Source: Luscinia megarhynchos (Eukaryota > Chordata > Aves > Passeriformes > Turdidae). From it: 64,000 nucleotides of DNA. The stretch spans positions 19,943,056-20,007,055 of the forward strand of contig JAPFBE010000013.1 of NCBI GenBank assembly GCA_034336665.1, read 5' to 3'. The notes under the pieces are model-generated. The model did no database searches. It was not told the DNA's origin and saw nothing but the letters and a program-made list of their open reading frames with translations. Below, in pieces: positions 37,801 through 50,771 of this stretch (its first letter is position 1; each line of letters begins with the position of its first letter). The position numbers and the translations under genes were made by a program.

Positions 37801-40800
37801 ATGTTATAAAACTTTATGACTGCTCCAGAAAGAGATCTTTTCTCCAGTGGTCTCATTAGACATTTGAGTGCAATTGCTACTAAACTTAATACATAAGGAA
37901 TTTTGTATATGATAAATTACCCTTTCTGTCTTTCAACTTGTTTTAAGTTTGGCCTCAATATGTGTAGCTTCAGCTGATTATTGAAGCATTGAGAAAGTCT
38001 GTTGAGATAAAATGGGTTGGAAAAATGTTACATTTAAAAGTAGAAGTTACAAAAAGCAATCAAAGTGTTATTGAGGTACTCTTCATAATCTGAGAAGAGG
38101 TTCAACAGAGGCTCCAGCCCCATTTTTTAAATTTTGAAAGTCCAAGACAAAGCTTGTTTCCATGTAAGGCTTGGCTACTTTTATTTCAGTTTAATCCATG
38201 GGACACCTTTTAGAAATGGCCACAGCAGACAGATGTAGCATTTTCAAAATCCATGGACTATTGACCTGGGGCTAAATATGTGGGACATTTTTCAGGGGTG
38301 TGACCGTAGGTGTCCAACTGAGCAGTGTTAAGAGATCAGTGATGCTTTTCATGGAAACCATCCATTCTGGATGGGGTTTGACCTTCAGAGAGTTTTGGTA
38401 TCATTATAAAGTTCTCACATGGCTTTCTCCAGCATAGTCTGTGACCAACAGTTCATAGCATCACTGTTAAATGATGCTGGAAGGGAAAATCTGAACTAAT
38501 CTCTCATAATAACTCTGCACAGACCCATGGGGTAAGTCTGAGGTCAGGGCTGAGCTGATCTTTTCTGTGAGAATGGCAGTAGCTGTAATTCACTTGCCGG
38601 TCATGGGAATGGGCTGAGCCAAAGCCAGGGGGGATTTTTGTTTGTTTCTTTGGGTTTTGTTGGGTTTTTTTTTTCCTGAGATAGACAAGGGGAAAAAGAG
38701 CTGAGAATGTGACTCAGAAGTATCTCAGTTTTACATGAAAAGGACCCTATCTCTGCATGACCTTTCAGGCCCATGCAAAGTGAATGCTAAGTAGAAACAC
38801 TCAGAGCTCCTGGTGTTTTGCTCCAGTTTTATGCTTTCTTTGTGTAGGCTTTTTTGTGTCAAAATAAAATCTTAAGGGTTCATAATGGTTTTGCTTTAAC
38901 AGTCACTAAAGCCAGGCACTGTCTGGCAGCCCATGTTATGTGGGAAATGAAATGAGATACTTACTTGGTCCCTTTTGGCCATGTGCTTTGTGAATTTGGA
39001 TAGCTGGAGTGACACTGAAACCCAGCTCCTGGCAACCTCCACCCACTTTGCATTCTAGTCATGAGAATGATTTCTCTTTACAGTTTTGCTTTTGAGATGC
39101 TGCAGACGGTGAGGGGAAGAAGTGGGGAGAGAGGAAGAGAAGATCTGGGGAAGGGGCTTCTGCACCCTGCCACTATAATTCACTGTAATCTGACCTTCTA
39201 GGTTTTCAGCCCTGCTCAGCCATCCATCACTCCTCATGTGACTGTCACCTCATATTATTGTAATTAGCAACTGCCAGCCCCAGAGATTTGCCAGCGGAAG
39301 TGAAAAAGTCCCAGAAGCTCTCTGCCAATTTAAAATTAACCCTGCCATTACAGGACACGTTGTCCTGCTCCAGAAGTAGCTCCTTGGTATTTGCACTGAG
39401 ATATCAGCATGGTCCTGCAGTGGTATCCAGCTCCTTAGCTCACTCTGCCTTGTTGTTCTTGTGTCCTCCCAGCTCCAGAGCTGAAGCTGCTAATGAGGGT
39501 GCTCAAGCAGGCAGTCCCAGAGTCTGGGGGTGGATGATGAATTCTGCTTTCTGTGGTTGTGCCAACTGAGGTCTGTCTGCTCAGCCTCAGAAAAGACCCT
39601 GCTGCTCTGTCTCTGTTCTCCCCTCCTTCTGGGACTTATCCCCCTGTGCCAGCACTGCAGAGTGGGCAGCCACCGGGGTCCCTGCCCGTTTGTGTGGCCA
39701 TGGATTCATGCTGCCTTGTCTTTGTTGCTGTGGTGTCTCAGCCAGGTGGACAAAAGCTAGGTCAGATTTGCCTTCTCATGCTACAAGTCCCTCACCTTTC
39801 TCATAAACTTTCTCCAAGTGTGATTGGTATCTGCTGTTGCTAAGTCCCTCTTTACATGGCATTTATAGATCTTGCTTCAATGTTTTTTAAGCAGAGGGTG
39901 GCTGGAGGCCATCCTTGTTGTTACTTTGTTCAGCTAATTAGGTGCAACTGCTGCTCTGCTGCTGTACAGAGGCGAATAACCCAAACGTACAACTCACATA
40001 TAACCCAAACATACAGCTCACTGGAAGGCTGCTTTCCCCTAGGAAATATGTGGGGTTGCAGACAAAAAATTGAGATATGGAGAGCATGACAACATCTGAC
40101 ACCCAGCCTCGGTGGCCATTCTATCTGTTCAAACAAATAGAACACAGGTAATGAAGGTGCTGATAGTCCTGCAGTTCAACTGGGTGATGAACTATTTCAG
40201 TGAGTGTGGCAGGCAGGTTTCACACAGCCCTGGCTCAGATACCATTGTGACAGAGTTTGCATATAACCAAAAATGTATTTGCTTAACCCATTCTGCACCA
40301 TTCTGTCAAGGCACAGCTTTTTTCACTCTGACATTCACAAAAGCTGGTCCCTCTAGTCCTCAAGGATAAGATGATGCCCTTTTTTTTTTTTGTAATAGTT
40401 CTGCACTGCCATAATCAGTTCTGATCCATGGTGTACTTTTCTCTGCTCCTGTGTTCTTGCAATCAGTTACAAAGACCACTATTGCTAAAAATTGTCTACC
40501 TTTAATTTAATCTCTCTGAGAGGCTGGGTCAGAACAGCCCCTGCTCATCACCACAGGAAGTGTAACTGAGAGCCCCTGAAATATGATTTTGCTATCTAGT
40601 TTGAGCCATGAAGTTTCTGAGCCTGTTCTCAACCTTCAAACATATTTGCCTTTGCACCACACAGTTTACTGAACCTTTTGCCAACCCAGTGGCAGGACAT
40701 GTTTGTATGAGCACTCCTGTACTTTGTGTGCCTGACACCACATTAGATACCAGCAGTAACTGTGTTCACCAAGAAGCAGGAAAGTGCCCACATAGCTATT

Positions 40801-41574
40801 ACAGCCTTAAGCTTTTCTAATCTCTTCAAATTCCCATGGTTTGTTAACTATATCCACAAAATGATGCATCCTTTTCTTTTTGCTACATTCTAAGTTCTTT
40901 TATTGCATAAGAGCTCTGACAACTTTATTAGGGCAGTGTGCTCCCTATGTCTCTTCTCAGCTTTATTATATTTAAAACCACTGCTCATCATGAGAATAGG
41001 TTTTGTGGAAGAGTGGCCCTGAGAGTGCATAACCTTGGTGTTGTTATGTGGTTTGTATGCATAAATGAAGAGAAAATACTTGCCAGTAAATGGAAAGATA
41101 GACATGGAAAGAACAAAAAAGAATCAGCAGGACTTTAAAAAATCTCTGGAAGCAAAGTTGTATGTTTGGGTTATTCATAAGGTGAGGCATGACAGGCACT
41201 AGGGAATAGTCTGTCTTGTACTTCATAACAGCCTTTGAGGGAATATGACAAGATTAAGAGAAAATTCTTCTCATTACTTAAATGCCCAGCTACATTTTAT
41301 GTCCACACAGCTCAATGTGAAGTGTCAGCACTCATTGGTTTAGGAGCTCATGATTTAAGCTGACTGGAAGTGCCTGTGGATAAGTCTTGCACTTTGGGAT
41401 TGAGCTGCTTCTGTAGTCATACCCAGCAACTCTTTCTGGTGAAGCTTGAAAAATGGAAGAGTTTTATTCAGCAGAGATCAAATACTTAGCTCTGGCCAGG
41501 AAATAAAGGCCAGAAGTTGCTGTTCTGCTAAGCATGGGGGGCAATACCACACCATCCTTATCTTGCAATGGGCA

Positions 41575-41735
41575 CAGGCTAGTTCAGCTTGGAAGAGACC
41601 TCTGGAGGTTTCTGGATCAACCTCTTGTTCAAATCAGGCTTGGCTGAAGATCTGACTAGATTGCTCACAGCGTTATCCAGTCTTGGATATCTCCAAGGAT
41701 GGAGAATGCACAGCCTGTCGTTTTCCACCTGCAGA
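41575..41735 (-). mobile_element. CR1 LINE 3' fragment, reverse orientation
   Basis: AGCTTGGAAGAGACCTCTGG, then TTGTTCAAATCAGGCTTGGC and GGATATCTCCAAGGATGGAG, match the reversed CR1 3' UTR (three diagnostic blocks in the right order). It is old and diverged. Confidence 0.75.
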
Positions 41736-43964
41736 CAGAGAGTATGAGTTATACAATTGTAATGTAATATCTTTGTGACCAGAGGAGCTTGGTAACAGAA
41801 TCAAAGCTGCTGCTACTCTGTTACTTGAGCACTCCTTGCTCTGTAGCTCTCTTTATCACTGTACCCTTCAAAGCATATTATTGAAAAGGGTATATTTTTC
41901 GCTTTAGGAGACATGCCATTAGAATACTTAGCAACATGGATGCAGATGCATGCCACACATGCAGTGAAAATCAAACTGTTTTCCAGCCTATATTAGGCAC
42001 ATTTGCCAGCTCTCACCTTGTTATTTTTATGATGAATCCAAAACCCAGCAATTAAAAGGAGTGCACCAGTGTTCTTTTATGTCAGCAGTGGGTTAGACTA
42101 ATTGCCTGTGAGCTATCATTGTCCCTAGCCCAGTAATGCTACAGCTCTCCAGATGGCAACCTTGTACCCAGCAAAAGAACTGTGCTAATTGCCCAGAACC
42201 CTTTTTATATCTTCCTTCCAACAACATTATTGTGTATTTAAATCTAAGCTTTAGCTGGAGTTGCTGGTTTAATAAATCCTGGAATCCTAGGTTAATAAAT
42301 CTTGTCACACTTGGTTTAGTCATACCTCAAGATAGCTCTACCACTCTGCTGCTCTGAATCCCTAAACAAATTACTTTGTGTCTTCATATTCCTGTTTGGC
42401 CTTCTACTAATTTTTGGTATTTCTGGCCTGATGCTGTAAATTCAGTTGTTAAGTTACTGACTCATTATGGATTTGACAATTGGTGTCTTGCAACCCAAAG
42501 CAAATACCCATGTTCTCCAGCTATTGTTGCTTGCTTCTTGCTCTCTGTCTTTTCACAGAGGAACTCACAGTCTTGTGTTATTGTGGAAGAAGATGGAGGA
42601 AAAAAAACTACCAACTATTCAGCAGAAGACAAAAACCCATTTCTTAGCCTGTGGTTATAATAACTGCTATGGACCCGTCTCTCACAATATATGATTTCCT
42701 GACATTAAATGAATTTGACATTTACATCTGCTTTTATTTCTTCCAAAAGCCCTGTGTCATTTTTTCCCCATTTAAAGTGCTGCTGTACTCTGAAAATTGT
42801 TTTTAATATTGGCACTATGGGGGCTCTCTATTTATTCTGTCAAGTTTAGTCAGAGCAAAAACATGTGGTTTGACAGCAAGATGACTTTTGTGATTTTTAC
42901 AGATTGTGGTGGAAAAGGTTTTTTCCAACTCATGACACTGCAGACCCAGAAGTCAGAATCTTCCTGAACTGTGAGAAGCGATGGAGAGTGATGAAGGAGA
43001 GCATGACGCACGGTGCTGAGAATAGACTGCAGGGAGAGCAGAGACAGCAGGCTCCTCTCCTGTTCCTCCCTCACTGCTACACAGGATTTATGACGTTGTA
43101 CCAGGCTTTGCTGTGAGTTGAATACAAAAAGATTTTCTCCCAGACCATAGTACAATCAGCATTTTTGCTGCATTGGCTTCATTGCTCTGCTTCAGTACTC
43201 CAGTGAGCTGACTGGCAAAAATCCCAAGCTGCATGCTAAGACCCCTGCAGTGCTGCAGGCAAGAGTGCCCAAGCTGCAGAAATAATGAAATAATGTACCT
43301 CCTAAGTGCCCTTCACTCAGTCAGAAGATTCCCTGAGGAACAGCAAAATCCTGAAGAAGATGTTGCCAAAATCCCTTCTTTGCTGTCATCCACTGCAGAG
43401 GTAATAATTTGCATATTTTTACTGCTCAACAAATTCCCTAATACAGCCTCTTCCCTCCACACCAGAGAACTGCTGGCTGCTTTCACACACAATGCACAGA
43501 TCCAGATTCCTATAAACATGAGGCCAGGATGATGGGATCACTTATCTTTTCACCAAGATGAAACCCAATCAGAAAAAGCAATTTCACTGCTGTATATACA
43601 TCTCTTACCAGCTCACTCTGTCCTTTACTGTTTCTTGCTTGCAGTCTAAATATGAGGCTCTCAGGTAAGGATTATTAGGTGTTCACAGTGCTAAACAGAA
43701 TGAAATCTCTGATCTTCCTTCATCAATCACTATCACAATCACATCAGCATTTTTTTGTTTACAGTGCCTGTTCTTTCAGTAGGAAGGTCTGCTGGGACCT
43801 CAGTGGTAGTAAGAAGAGAGTGCTGCTTTTCTCAGCCGTGCCTCCTTTTAAGCACGGCTCTTTATTGCACCCAAGATGACATTTTCCCACAGATACCAGT
43901 GATTATTTTCTGAGTTGGCTTTTTCCTTTTATGCCTAATTGATATTTTTTTACACTGTATATTT

Positions 43965-44115
43965 AATAGCTTTCTGGCACTTTCCATGTAAGAATCTTGA
44001 GGTACAGAAATATTGTATCAGTTTTACAGACATGGGAATCTGAGGAAAAGCATGGTAAGGTTTACCTGTCATCAAGGTCATGCACTGAGTTTATAACAAA
44101 ACTGGCATTTTAATA
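43965..44115 (+). mobile_element. MIR-like SINE remnant
   Basis: CAGTTTTACAGACATGGGAA, TCTGAGGAAAAGCATGGTAA and CATCAAGGTCATGCACTGAG correspond to the MIR core and 3' end. It is weakly preserved; length and ends are estimates. Confidence 0.5.
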
Positions 44116-44448
44116 AAAACCCAGCAATTCACCACCATTTCTTTCCCCTGTTTTTAGCCCATTCTCTGTGCCTTCTCTCCCTCCTGTCTTCCTTTTCTGC
44201 TACCATTTTGCCAATGTCTTGTCCTCTCTTTCAGCAGGTCTTGTCGCTGAAAGTGGGGTTTGTTTTCCATATTTCTGAATATGGATCTGATACCAAACAC
44301 TTCGGTATGTTGTTGAGTATGCCATGCAGACTCACTCACTGTCAGTCCTGCTTCTCTTTCACATGCTAACAGCTAGGAAATTCCACAGCAAACTCCCAGC
44401 TATTTCAGGGACCTTGGACTCTGCCAGTAATTCTCCTTTCTCCTGTGT

Positions 44449-44518
44449 CTGTTTTTTGTTGGTTTTGGGGGGTTTTTTGTTTGTTTGTTTTGTTTGTTTG
44501 TTGGGGTTTTTTTTCCCT
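44449..44518 (+). repeat. G/T-rich simple repeat (GTTT-like)
   Basis: GTTT and TTTTG units with interspersed G runs, ending in a T stretch. A similar short G/T-rich run lies near 38630-38677. These are low-complexity tracts without further meaning I can see. Confidence 0.7.
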
Positions 44519-47500
44519 GTGGCCCATTATAGTGCTGGCTTTTGATTTTGTTATGGGCCATCAGTATTTTGCTTTATAAACAGGTCATTCTGAAATGTGT
44601 GGAGCCTGCAGTGTGTACAGACTCCAGAATAGTTTTCCATGAGACTTGCTGGACACAGCATCTTTTGCATGACTATGTGCAGTAGTATGTAGGGATGCAG
44701 CCCATCTTCTTTTTCATCCTTTATTTCAAACAAGATTCCTAATACAAATTTTCTTTCAGTATTCTCACATTGAAAACGTCCCTAGATTCTTCCTGGATGA
44801 AATCTTCAGTGTTTGCCCTGCAGTGCACCCCAAAAAAGGACAATCATCTGTGTATACAACAGCTGGTTAAAGGGACATGTTTAGGATATGAGTGAGGTTT
44901 TCTGTTTGGTATTTTTTCCTCTTTAAAAAAAAAATTAGCATAAATTCTGCACGTGGTTATTTAAAAAACTTCTGGGCAATGTACTCTGTAAAGTAAGAAT
45001 AGCCAATTCAAAATTCTGATTTGTATTGATGTGGGCACTCTTTGTATTTTAGACACTGTGTAAATCTCTTTCCTGGATAGATTTGTTATCTTGTTTTTAA
45101 TACATTGAAACAACGGGCAGCTGCTAAGGAGGAGGGGAGGCTCTTTGCCAATGTGAGGACACCAGAGGAGCTATCTACCAATTTTAATAAGAGAACAATT
45201 TTTCTTTTTTTTTGCTTTCCACTCCTCTCCTCCTTCCTAGTGCTCCTACTCACATTCACTCCTAGATGTAGGAGTTCAGTTTTTAGATAGAATCAATTCT
45301 TGCTTCCTTCACTGAGGCTGTCAGCAGAGCAAGGTTAAGTGTCACAACCATGTTTTTGTGTTGTGAATAGCTCTTCTATATTCACTTACTTGATATAAGC
45401 AGGCTTGTAACCCCTTTCCCCTTTATCCTGCTCAATGCAACACACTGCAGATCAGTAAAGCTGGGATTACTTGGCTTTACAAATCATCCCTAATATGACT
45501 TGTCTCTCTCTGTCTCTCTCCTAAAAGCACCACAAGATCTCTGAAACTCTGTCTTTTGTCTGAGTGTGCTCAGAGGAAAAAAAATCTTGATTTTAAAGAC
45601 CTTTTTGTCTTCTCACTTGTTTCACATCTGCCACCAGTTATCTATATGAACAGGGCATGGCAAAACAGCAATAAGAAAGGGGAACCCCGTACTGATAAGA
45701 TAGCTGCTAGTAGATCTGCCTTTACAGCTCTACTCAAGAAAATCATCAGTGACTGGAGTAACAGCATGGCTGGGAGAGTCTCAAGAGATTCAGCCAATTC
45801 CAAGTGGACCAGCAGTCTCATACAAGACGGCCTGGTACAGGTGGAAATGATAGTTTTCAGGCGGGACAAGAAATGAACTCCCTACTGAGCTATTTTCCAC
45901 TAGAGTAGAGATTATCTGTGCCACTTCTTGCTAGATGCTAGTAACATTCTGTCTTGCTCATAGAATTTCCCAAGCACTCTTCATTTGTAGAAGCAATCCT
46001 CTCTTCTTTCTGCCCTGGACTCCTGCTAAGTAAATAGTAGTTAATTTATTGGTGGGAAATTTACCCTGTGTGTGGAGCAGAGAGTATACTGGAAATAGAA
46101 AGTGTCAGCCATGCTGTTTGATGGAATGATGGAACTTGCTCCTGTTGCTTGAATGGCATCATTCCTATGTGGGAAACTATAGAATAATGGTGGAGAATTA
46201 ATCTGATGAGAGGAACTTCTCATCAGCTTGGAAATCCATGTATGGTTGACAAAACGACACCTAAAGCTGGCCTCTTATTCCCCCTTAAAGTTTCAGTGCA
46301 GTTCAACTTTTGAAGCAAACCCATTCTGCTGGAGGACTGCCCAGTCTTGCTTTGGCTTGCCTCTTTGTCTGGCTTCCTGCCACATAAGAGATGTTAGCTA
46401 CTTCAATTGTGTTTTAGAAACATGGAAAATGTGGCTCATGTAAGCTTATGATAATGAATTGCTGGACTTTTCAGGCTGATGCTGTGTTTTGTATTCTGCA
46501 TTTCATGCTCAAGAATTTCCTCTTGTGTAAACCTCACCCCTGTTGTTTGTTTGCAAAGAGAAATCTTTTGGAGAGGAGATAAGATTTGCCAAGAATAGGA
46601 AGGGAAAATGGTTTACCATGAAAGGTGTGACATATTCTGTGCCTCACTGGAGCTTTGCATCAGAATCCTCTTTTGCTGCTCTCTGATATCCTCTTTTGTT
46701 GTACTTTTGACTGGTATTTGTTAATGCCTAATCACCAGTTTGCACTGCTTGAACCATCTCATGGCTCGTTGAGATTCACTGACCATCACATTGCAGCCCA
46801 CAGCTGCCTTGGTTTTGTAACATCAGAGAGAAGAGAGCTGTCTGACAGGAACACTTCCTACTGGATCTTCCAAACAGACAGCCACCACAACTCTTACCTC
46901 ATTGTAGGTGAAGATATGCTCATAAAGTAAGAGCTGTGAAAAAGTTATTTATTTAGTAAAATAACATATGCAATTATATATCCTACTCCCTATTTAGATT
47001 TATATTTATGTATCCCTTCAAAACTAGAGACTGTCAGGGATTATGTGCAGTACAGATATTAAAGTGCATGATTTTATTGTGAGGCCCTTGGGCATATGGC
47101 AAATTTTCTCTCCATTTCTCAAGAATGGGCTCCCCACCTCCCCTGTACTTACCTGCAAAAGTGTGGTTGTGCTAAGGTAATGTATGGCATCACAGTTTCA
47201 CTTTCCCTTTCTTCAGGTGTGACTTCCTGCCAAAGACATGGCAATATCTTGGCATTACACTGGCTACAGGGAGAGAGGGTTGGCTTGAGAGCTGCACAGC
47301 CAGCTTGTGGGACAGTTCATTTTTGTTTGGCTTTTACTTCATTCAAATGCTTTGGCCATTTTTTATTAGTTGAGCAATGTCAAACTCATCTCTGGATGAT
47401 AAGATATGAATACAGGCAAGGGTGGTGAATGCACAGCTCCTGTCCCATGCTGGGGCCTAATTGCTCTAAAGAGTTACACACTTTGTCAAGTCGTGTTTTT

Positions 47501-48735
47501 AAGTCCTCTTTTGATTCAGCCTATTTTCCACCGGGGGAAATGAAGGCGAGCTGATTAATTTGCACAGGACCTGGAGGCAAAATTTTTCAGAAAAATTAAG
47601 GCCTTGACATGGTGATTTTTATATGCATGTGGATGTCTTGTCAGCCCATGGTTGTCCTACAGAGACAGCATTTCCCTGAATGGCTAGGTTGTGCCCATGT
47701 GCACAGAGTGTATGAAGTACTTTTGGTCTCTGATAAGATGAACTGTCCTTAAAATAAACCCTGTCCCCACAAAAAACAAGAGCAAAGCTCCCAATTACAT
47801 CTGAGACCTCAAAGTATAACAAAACCTAACCTTCTAGAAATGACTGAAGTCTGGGTAGGCCAGATTTTTCTAAGGTGCTAGTAATTGGTATACAGAAGAA
47901 TCTCATTTCTTAGCCTTGTGTGCTGTGAAAACACCTTTTCTTTTAGAAGCAGGCTTCCCGTGGTGATCAAGTCAAGAATTAGACATTTGATAAGAGAATT
48001 TACAGCTCTATGGGATGAGGCCATAGCGCTCTTTTTGGGGTAATGTAAGGTCTCATGGAAAAATCCTGAAGCATCTGTCTGAAAAGATTAGGGAGAATCC
48101 CAATTCCCAGTCTGGGATTCAACTACCCTGCTGGTTTTTCATGGTTCATATTCCAAGCCTGAACTGGAATCCAGACAAAGACATATGGTCATTCTGCCTC
48201 TAAAGGAGATCTGAAACTGCAGGCTGACATTTCCCTGACTTCAGGGCTGCTCCTACTGCTGTGTTTTGTGGCATCAGCCCATTTCAGCAGCAGCATTAGG
48301 TTAAAGAATACCCAGAGGCCTCCTTGTCAGTCACAAAGGAGTTGAGGTTTATTCCCAGACATATCATTCCTGCCCACTGCCAAGGTCTGAAATAAAGCTG
48401 GCCAAGGAGGATTGCTCAGACATGCAGGTCACAGGCAGGCCAGAGTTTGTGCTTGGAGTGAGTCAGCCCCAGAAGCTCTATGAAATGGACATTTGAAGAT
48501 GAGGACAGAGGAAGACAGGCCATGAATGCATCAGTAACACTTATGTATGTGCACATCTATGCCAGTCTGTGGGTGAAATTCTTGCAGCTGGGCTTAGCAG
48601 ACAATGGGGGTAGCTGGACTGGCCCTGAGGGTGGGAGGGAAGGGTAAAGGCAACTTCCCACCTGAAAAGTGCCATGACAGGGACTGGACTACATTTCATG
48701 TCCTTCCATTGATTTCTGTGCCAGGCAGCCATAAG

Positions 48736-48773
48736 CCATACTTATACCAAGGTTCCATACTTATACCAAGGTT
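48736..48773 (+). repeat. Perfect 19-bp tandem duplication
   Basis: CCATACTTATACCAAGGTT occurs twice head to tail without a mismatch, which indicates a recent duplication. Confidence 0.95.
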
Positions 48774-50404
48774 TTCCTCTTCCTCCAGGGGGAAGAGAGG
48801 CCAGAAAATACACAAGTTAGCTTTGGAGCTGTGCTATGGCTGCTGCTCAGCTGAGGGCCTCGGGACTGAGTTCCTCACTGCAGTGTGACCAGCAGGTTGC
48901 AGGGATTTGCTTGTGGGAATGAGGGGAAATGGTTCACTCTGTGCCAGACAGGGTAACATCAACAGGAATTAGAGGAAAACTTGTGCAGAAGAAGAAGGCA
49001 GGACCAAATAGTTTTGGCCTAAAGCTAAGAAAGTGTATTTCTTAGGAAATAGGTTAGTTGCAGTTAACAGGATCAAGTCATATGAACAAAAGGCAGTAAT
49101 GGGATTGTTTCTACTACAAATTTCCCTGTAGCTGCCTCGCAGATCAAGAGACCTTCAGGATTCATTTCTGGGGACAATAATGTGGTGTCCTTCTTCTCCT
49201 CTTGATTGTAGCAGTGTGAATCAAGAGCAAGTCTTTGGAAACCAGTGCACCTGACATAGTAAAACAGAGGATGAAGGTATATAAATCCATGAGCTAGGAA
49301 AGGGAAGACTTAAACATAAACAGAAATGACTGACACAAGAAGCAGTAAGAGTGCAATTTCTCCCCACACTACTATTCAGCTGACCTTAAACTTTAGGGAG
49401 AATTACTGTGTGAGGACTGCTCTGTCCTGTATCCATTTTGGCTCCTGTTTGCTCTGCACCATCAGCCAGCAGGAGAGCTGCTGTTAAGTGCCTGGAATCA
49501 GGGTACCCAGCAAGGCACCCAGCTCTTGTCCCAGCACATACCAAAGGATACCTACAGCAGCATGAACAGCTCTGAAGGAGCAGGGATTGGTGAAACCCTT
49601 TCCTTACTAACCCTGAGGACAGGAAAGGTCCTGCAGGGATGTGTACTGTTTAGTCTCAATTGCTAATTCCCATTTCTCTCAGTTCTGGATAACTGGCTGC
49701 TGAAGATGAGGTTACTTCTAATCTCTTGGAAAAAATTTTCACTTTCTGCATGATCATATTGATTATTTCTTTTTCACTGTTGTGCATGAAGGCTGGCTGG
49801 ACAGTGCAGCCCAGAGCAGAGCTATGTGTTCACAGAGCCCAGGACAGCTCACCCAGCTGGTTCTGACTCCACGTGCAACCTACGCTGTTGTAAAGAGAGG
49901 GTTTGGGATGCTTGTAAGCTCTCTTTGATGCACACAAAAGAGATTATCTTTTTTTCCTGCCAAATATACACTGTCTTGGCCTGTAGCTTTGCCTGATTTC
50001 CTATCATCAGCTTCAAGGAGACTTGGATGTAAGATGTCCACTTTCAATCCTCTGCCTGCAGGAGCTGGAGATGGGGCTTTGAGGACAAGAAAAGACACAA
50101 AACCCCTACTTGTTCTTGTTCTCCATTTCCAGTCACCACTTCCTCCTCTTACCAAATCAGGAGATGTCTATAGTTAATCTCCACTTCTAATGGAGAATGT
50201 CTGCTAGTATTTTCTCATTGACTGCATTAATTTTGAGAGCAATCTTCATTCATTGTGAGCTTCTGTTCCCTCTAGTGGTGGCTGGGTTCTGTGTAAGCCA
50301 TAACATATAGGGAGTTGTTTTAGGTCTGAACCTACATTCAAGATCTGATTTACCCTCAGTCTTCATTGTTCATTGCAGATATTCTCTAAGAGAACTAGGA
50401 GACA

Positions 50405-50410
50405 TTTAAT
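50405..50410 (-). terminator. Possible poly(A) signal of the candidate gene (ATTAAA)
   Basis: ATTAAA is read on the minus strand about 360 bases after the candidate stop codon. It would place the CpG cluster at 50.5-50.75 kb in the 3' UTR. It is weak evidence on its own. Confidence 0.2.
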
Positions 50411-50514
50411 CCAAGCTCTGGAGTTTGCAAATAGCCCTTGTGCAGGCCTGAACTTCTCAGGATCTTGTGTGCCAAGCACCAGTCCACCAGCAGGTGTCCC
50501 AGAAGCCCACTGGT

Positions 50515-50755
50515 TTTCACCGCAGTTCGGTGCAGGATCTCTCCTACCTGGTCCTGCATCTCCTGACGAGCCGCACAGACGCTCTGCCGCAAGCAGGATG
50601 CAGCACCGAACAGAGAGCTCAGCGTACAAATGAAAAGCGTGTGGATTGCAGGGCTGGGAGTGCTGGAGCCAGGAGCCTCACCTCACCACGTGGATGCGCT
50701 CCTTGCGGGGGCTGAGGAGCTGCTGTTGCCTTGGTGACTGGAGCCGGCTCTATTA
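50515..50755. promoter_or_regulatory. Second CpG-rich cluster
   Basis: About 13 CpGs lie within roughly 230 bases. It includes an X-box and a minus-strand splice-donor-like string (CACGTG followed by GTGAGG, near 50690). It may be a separate promoter firing either way, or the 3' part of the candidate gene. Short open frames on both strands here are not convincing as protein. Confidence 0.4.
50725..50738. promoter_or_regulatory. RFX X-box motif
   Basis: GTTGCC-TT-GGTGAC is an imperfect palindrome of two RFX half-sites with a 2-base spacer, matching the X-box consensus found in promoters of ciliary genes. It lies inside a CpG cluster, where such sites are usually functional. Binding is inferred. 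Confidence 0.45.
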
Positions 50756-50771
50756 GCACAGCCAGGAGAGC

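Larger units (their letters stand above)
31880..50350. other. Gene-poor flank upstream of DPT
   Basis: About 18 kb of AT-rich DNA with one CR1 fragment, one MIR-like fragment, G/T-rich tracts and small tandem duplications. No open frame has both protein-like composition and splice signals. Promoter-distal enhancers for DPT could lie here but cannot be seen directly. Confidence 0.7.

Noticed and set aside
39976..41175. GTTTGGGTTATTC-like strings near 39.98 and 41.16 kb in opposite orientation, resembling telomere units
   Set aside because: Only isolated copies, and a match this short between two places in 64 kb is expected by chance.
50363..50715. Overlapping frames on both strands in the lower CpG cluster
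   Set aside because: High GC lowers stop frequency. None has a good ATG with splice sites or a recognisable domain.
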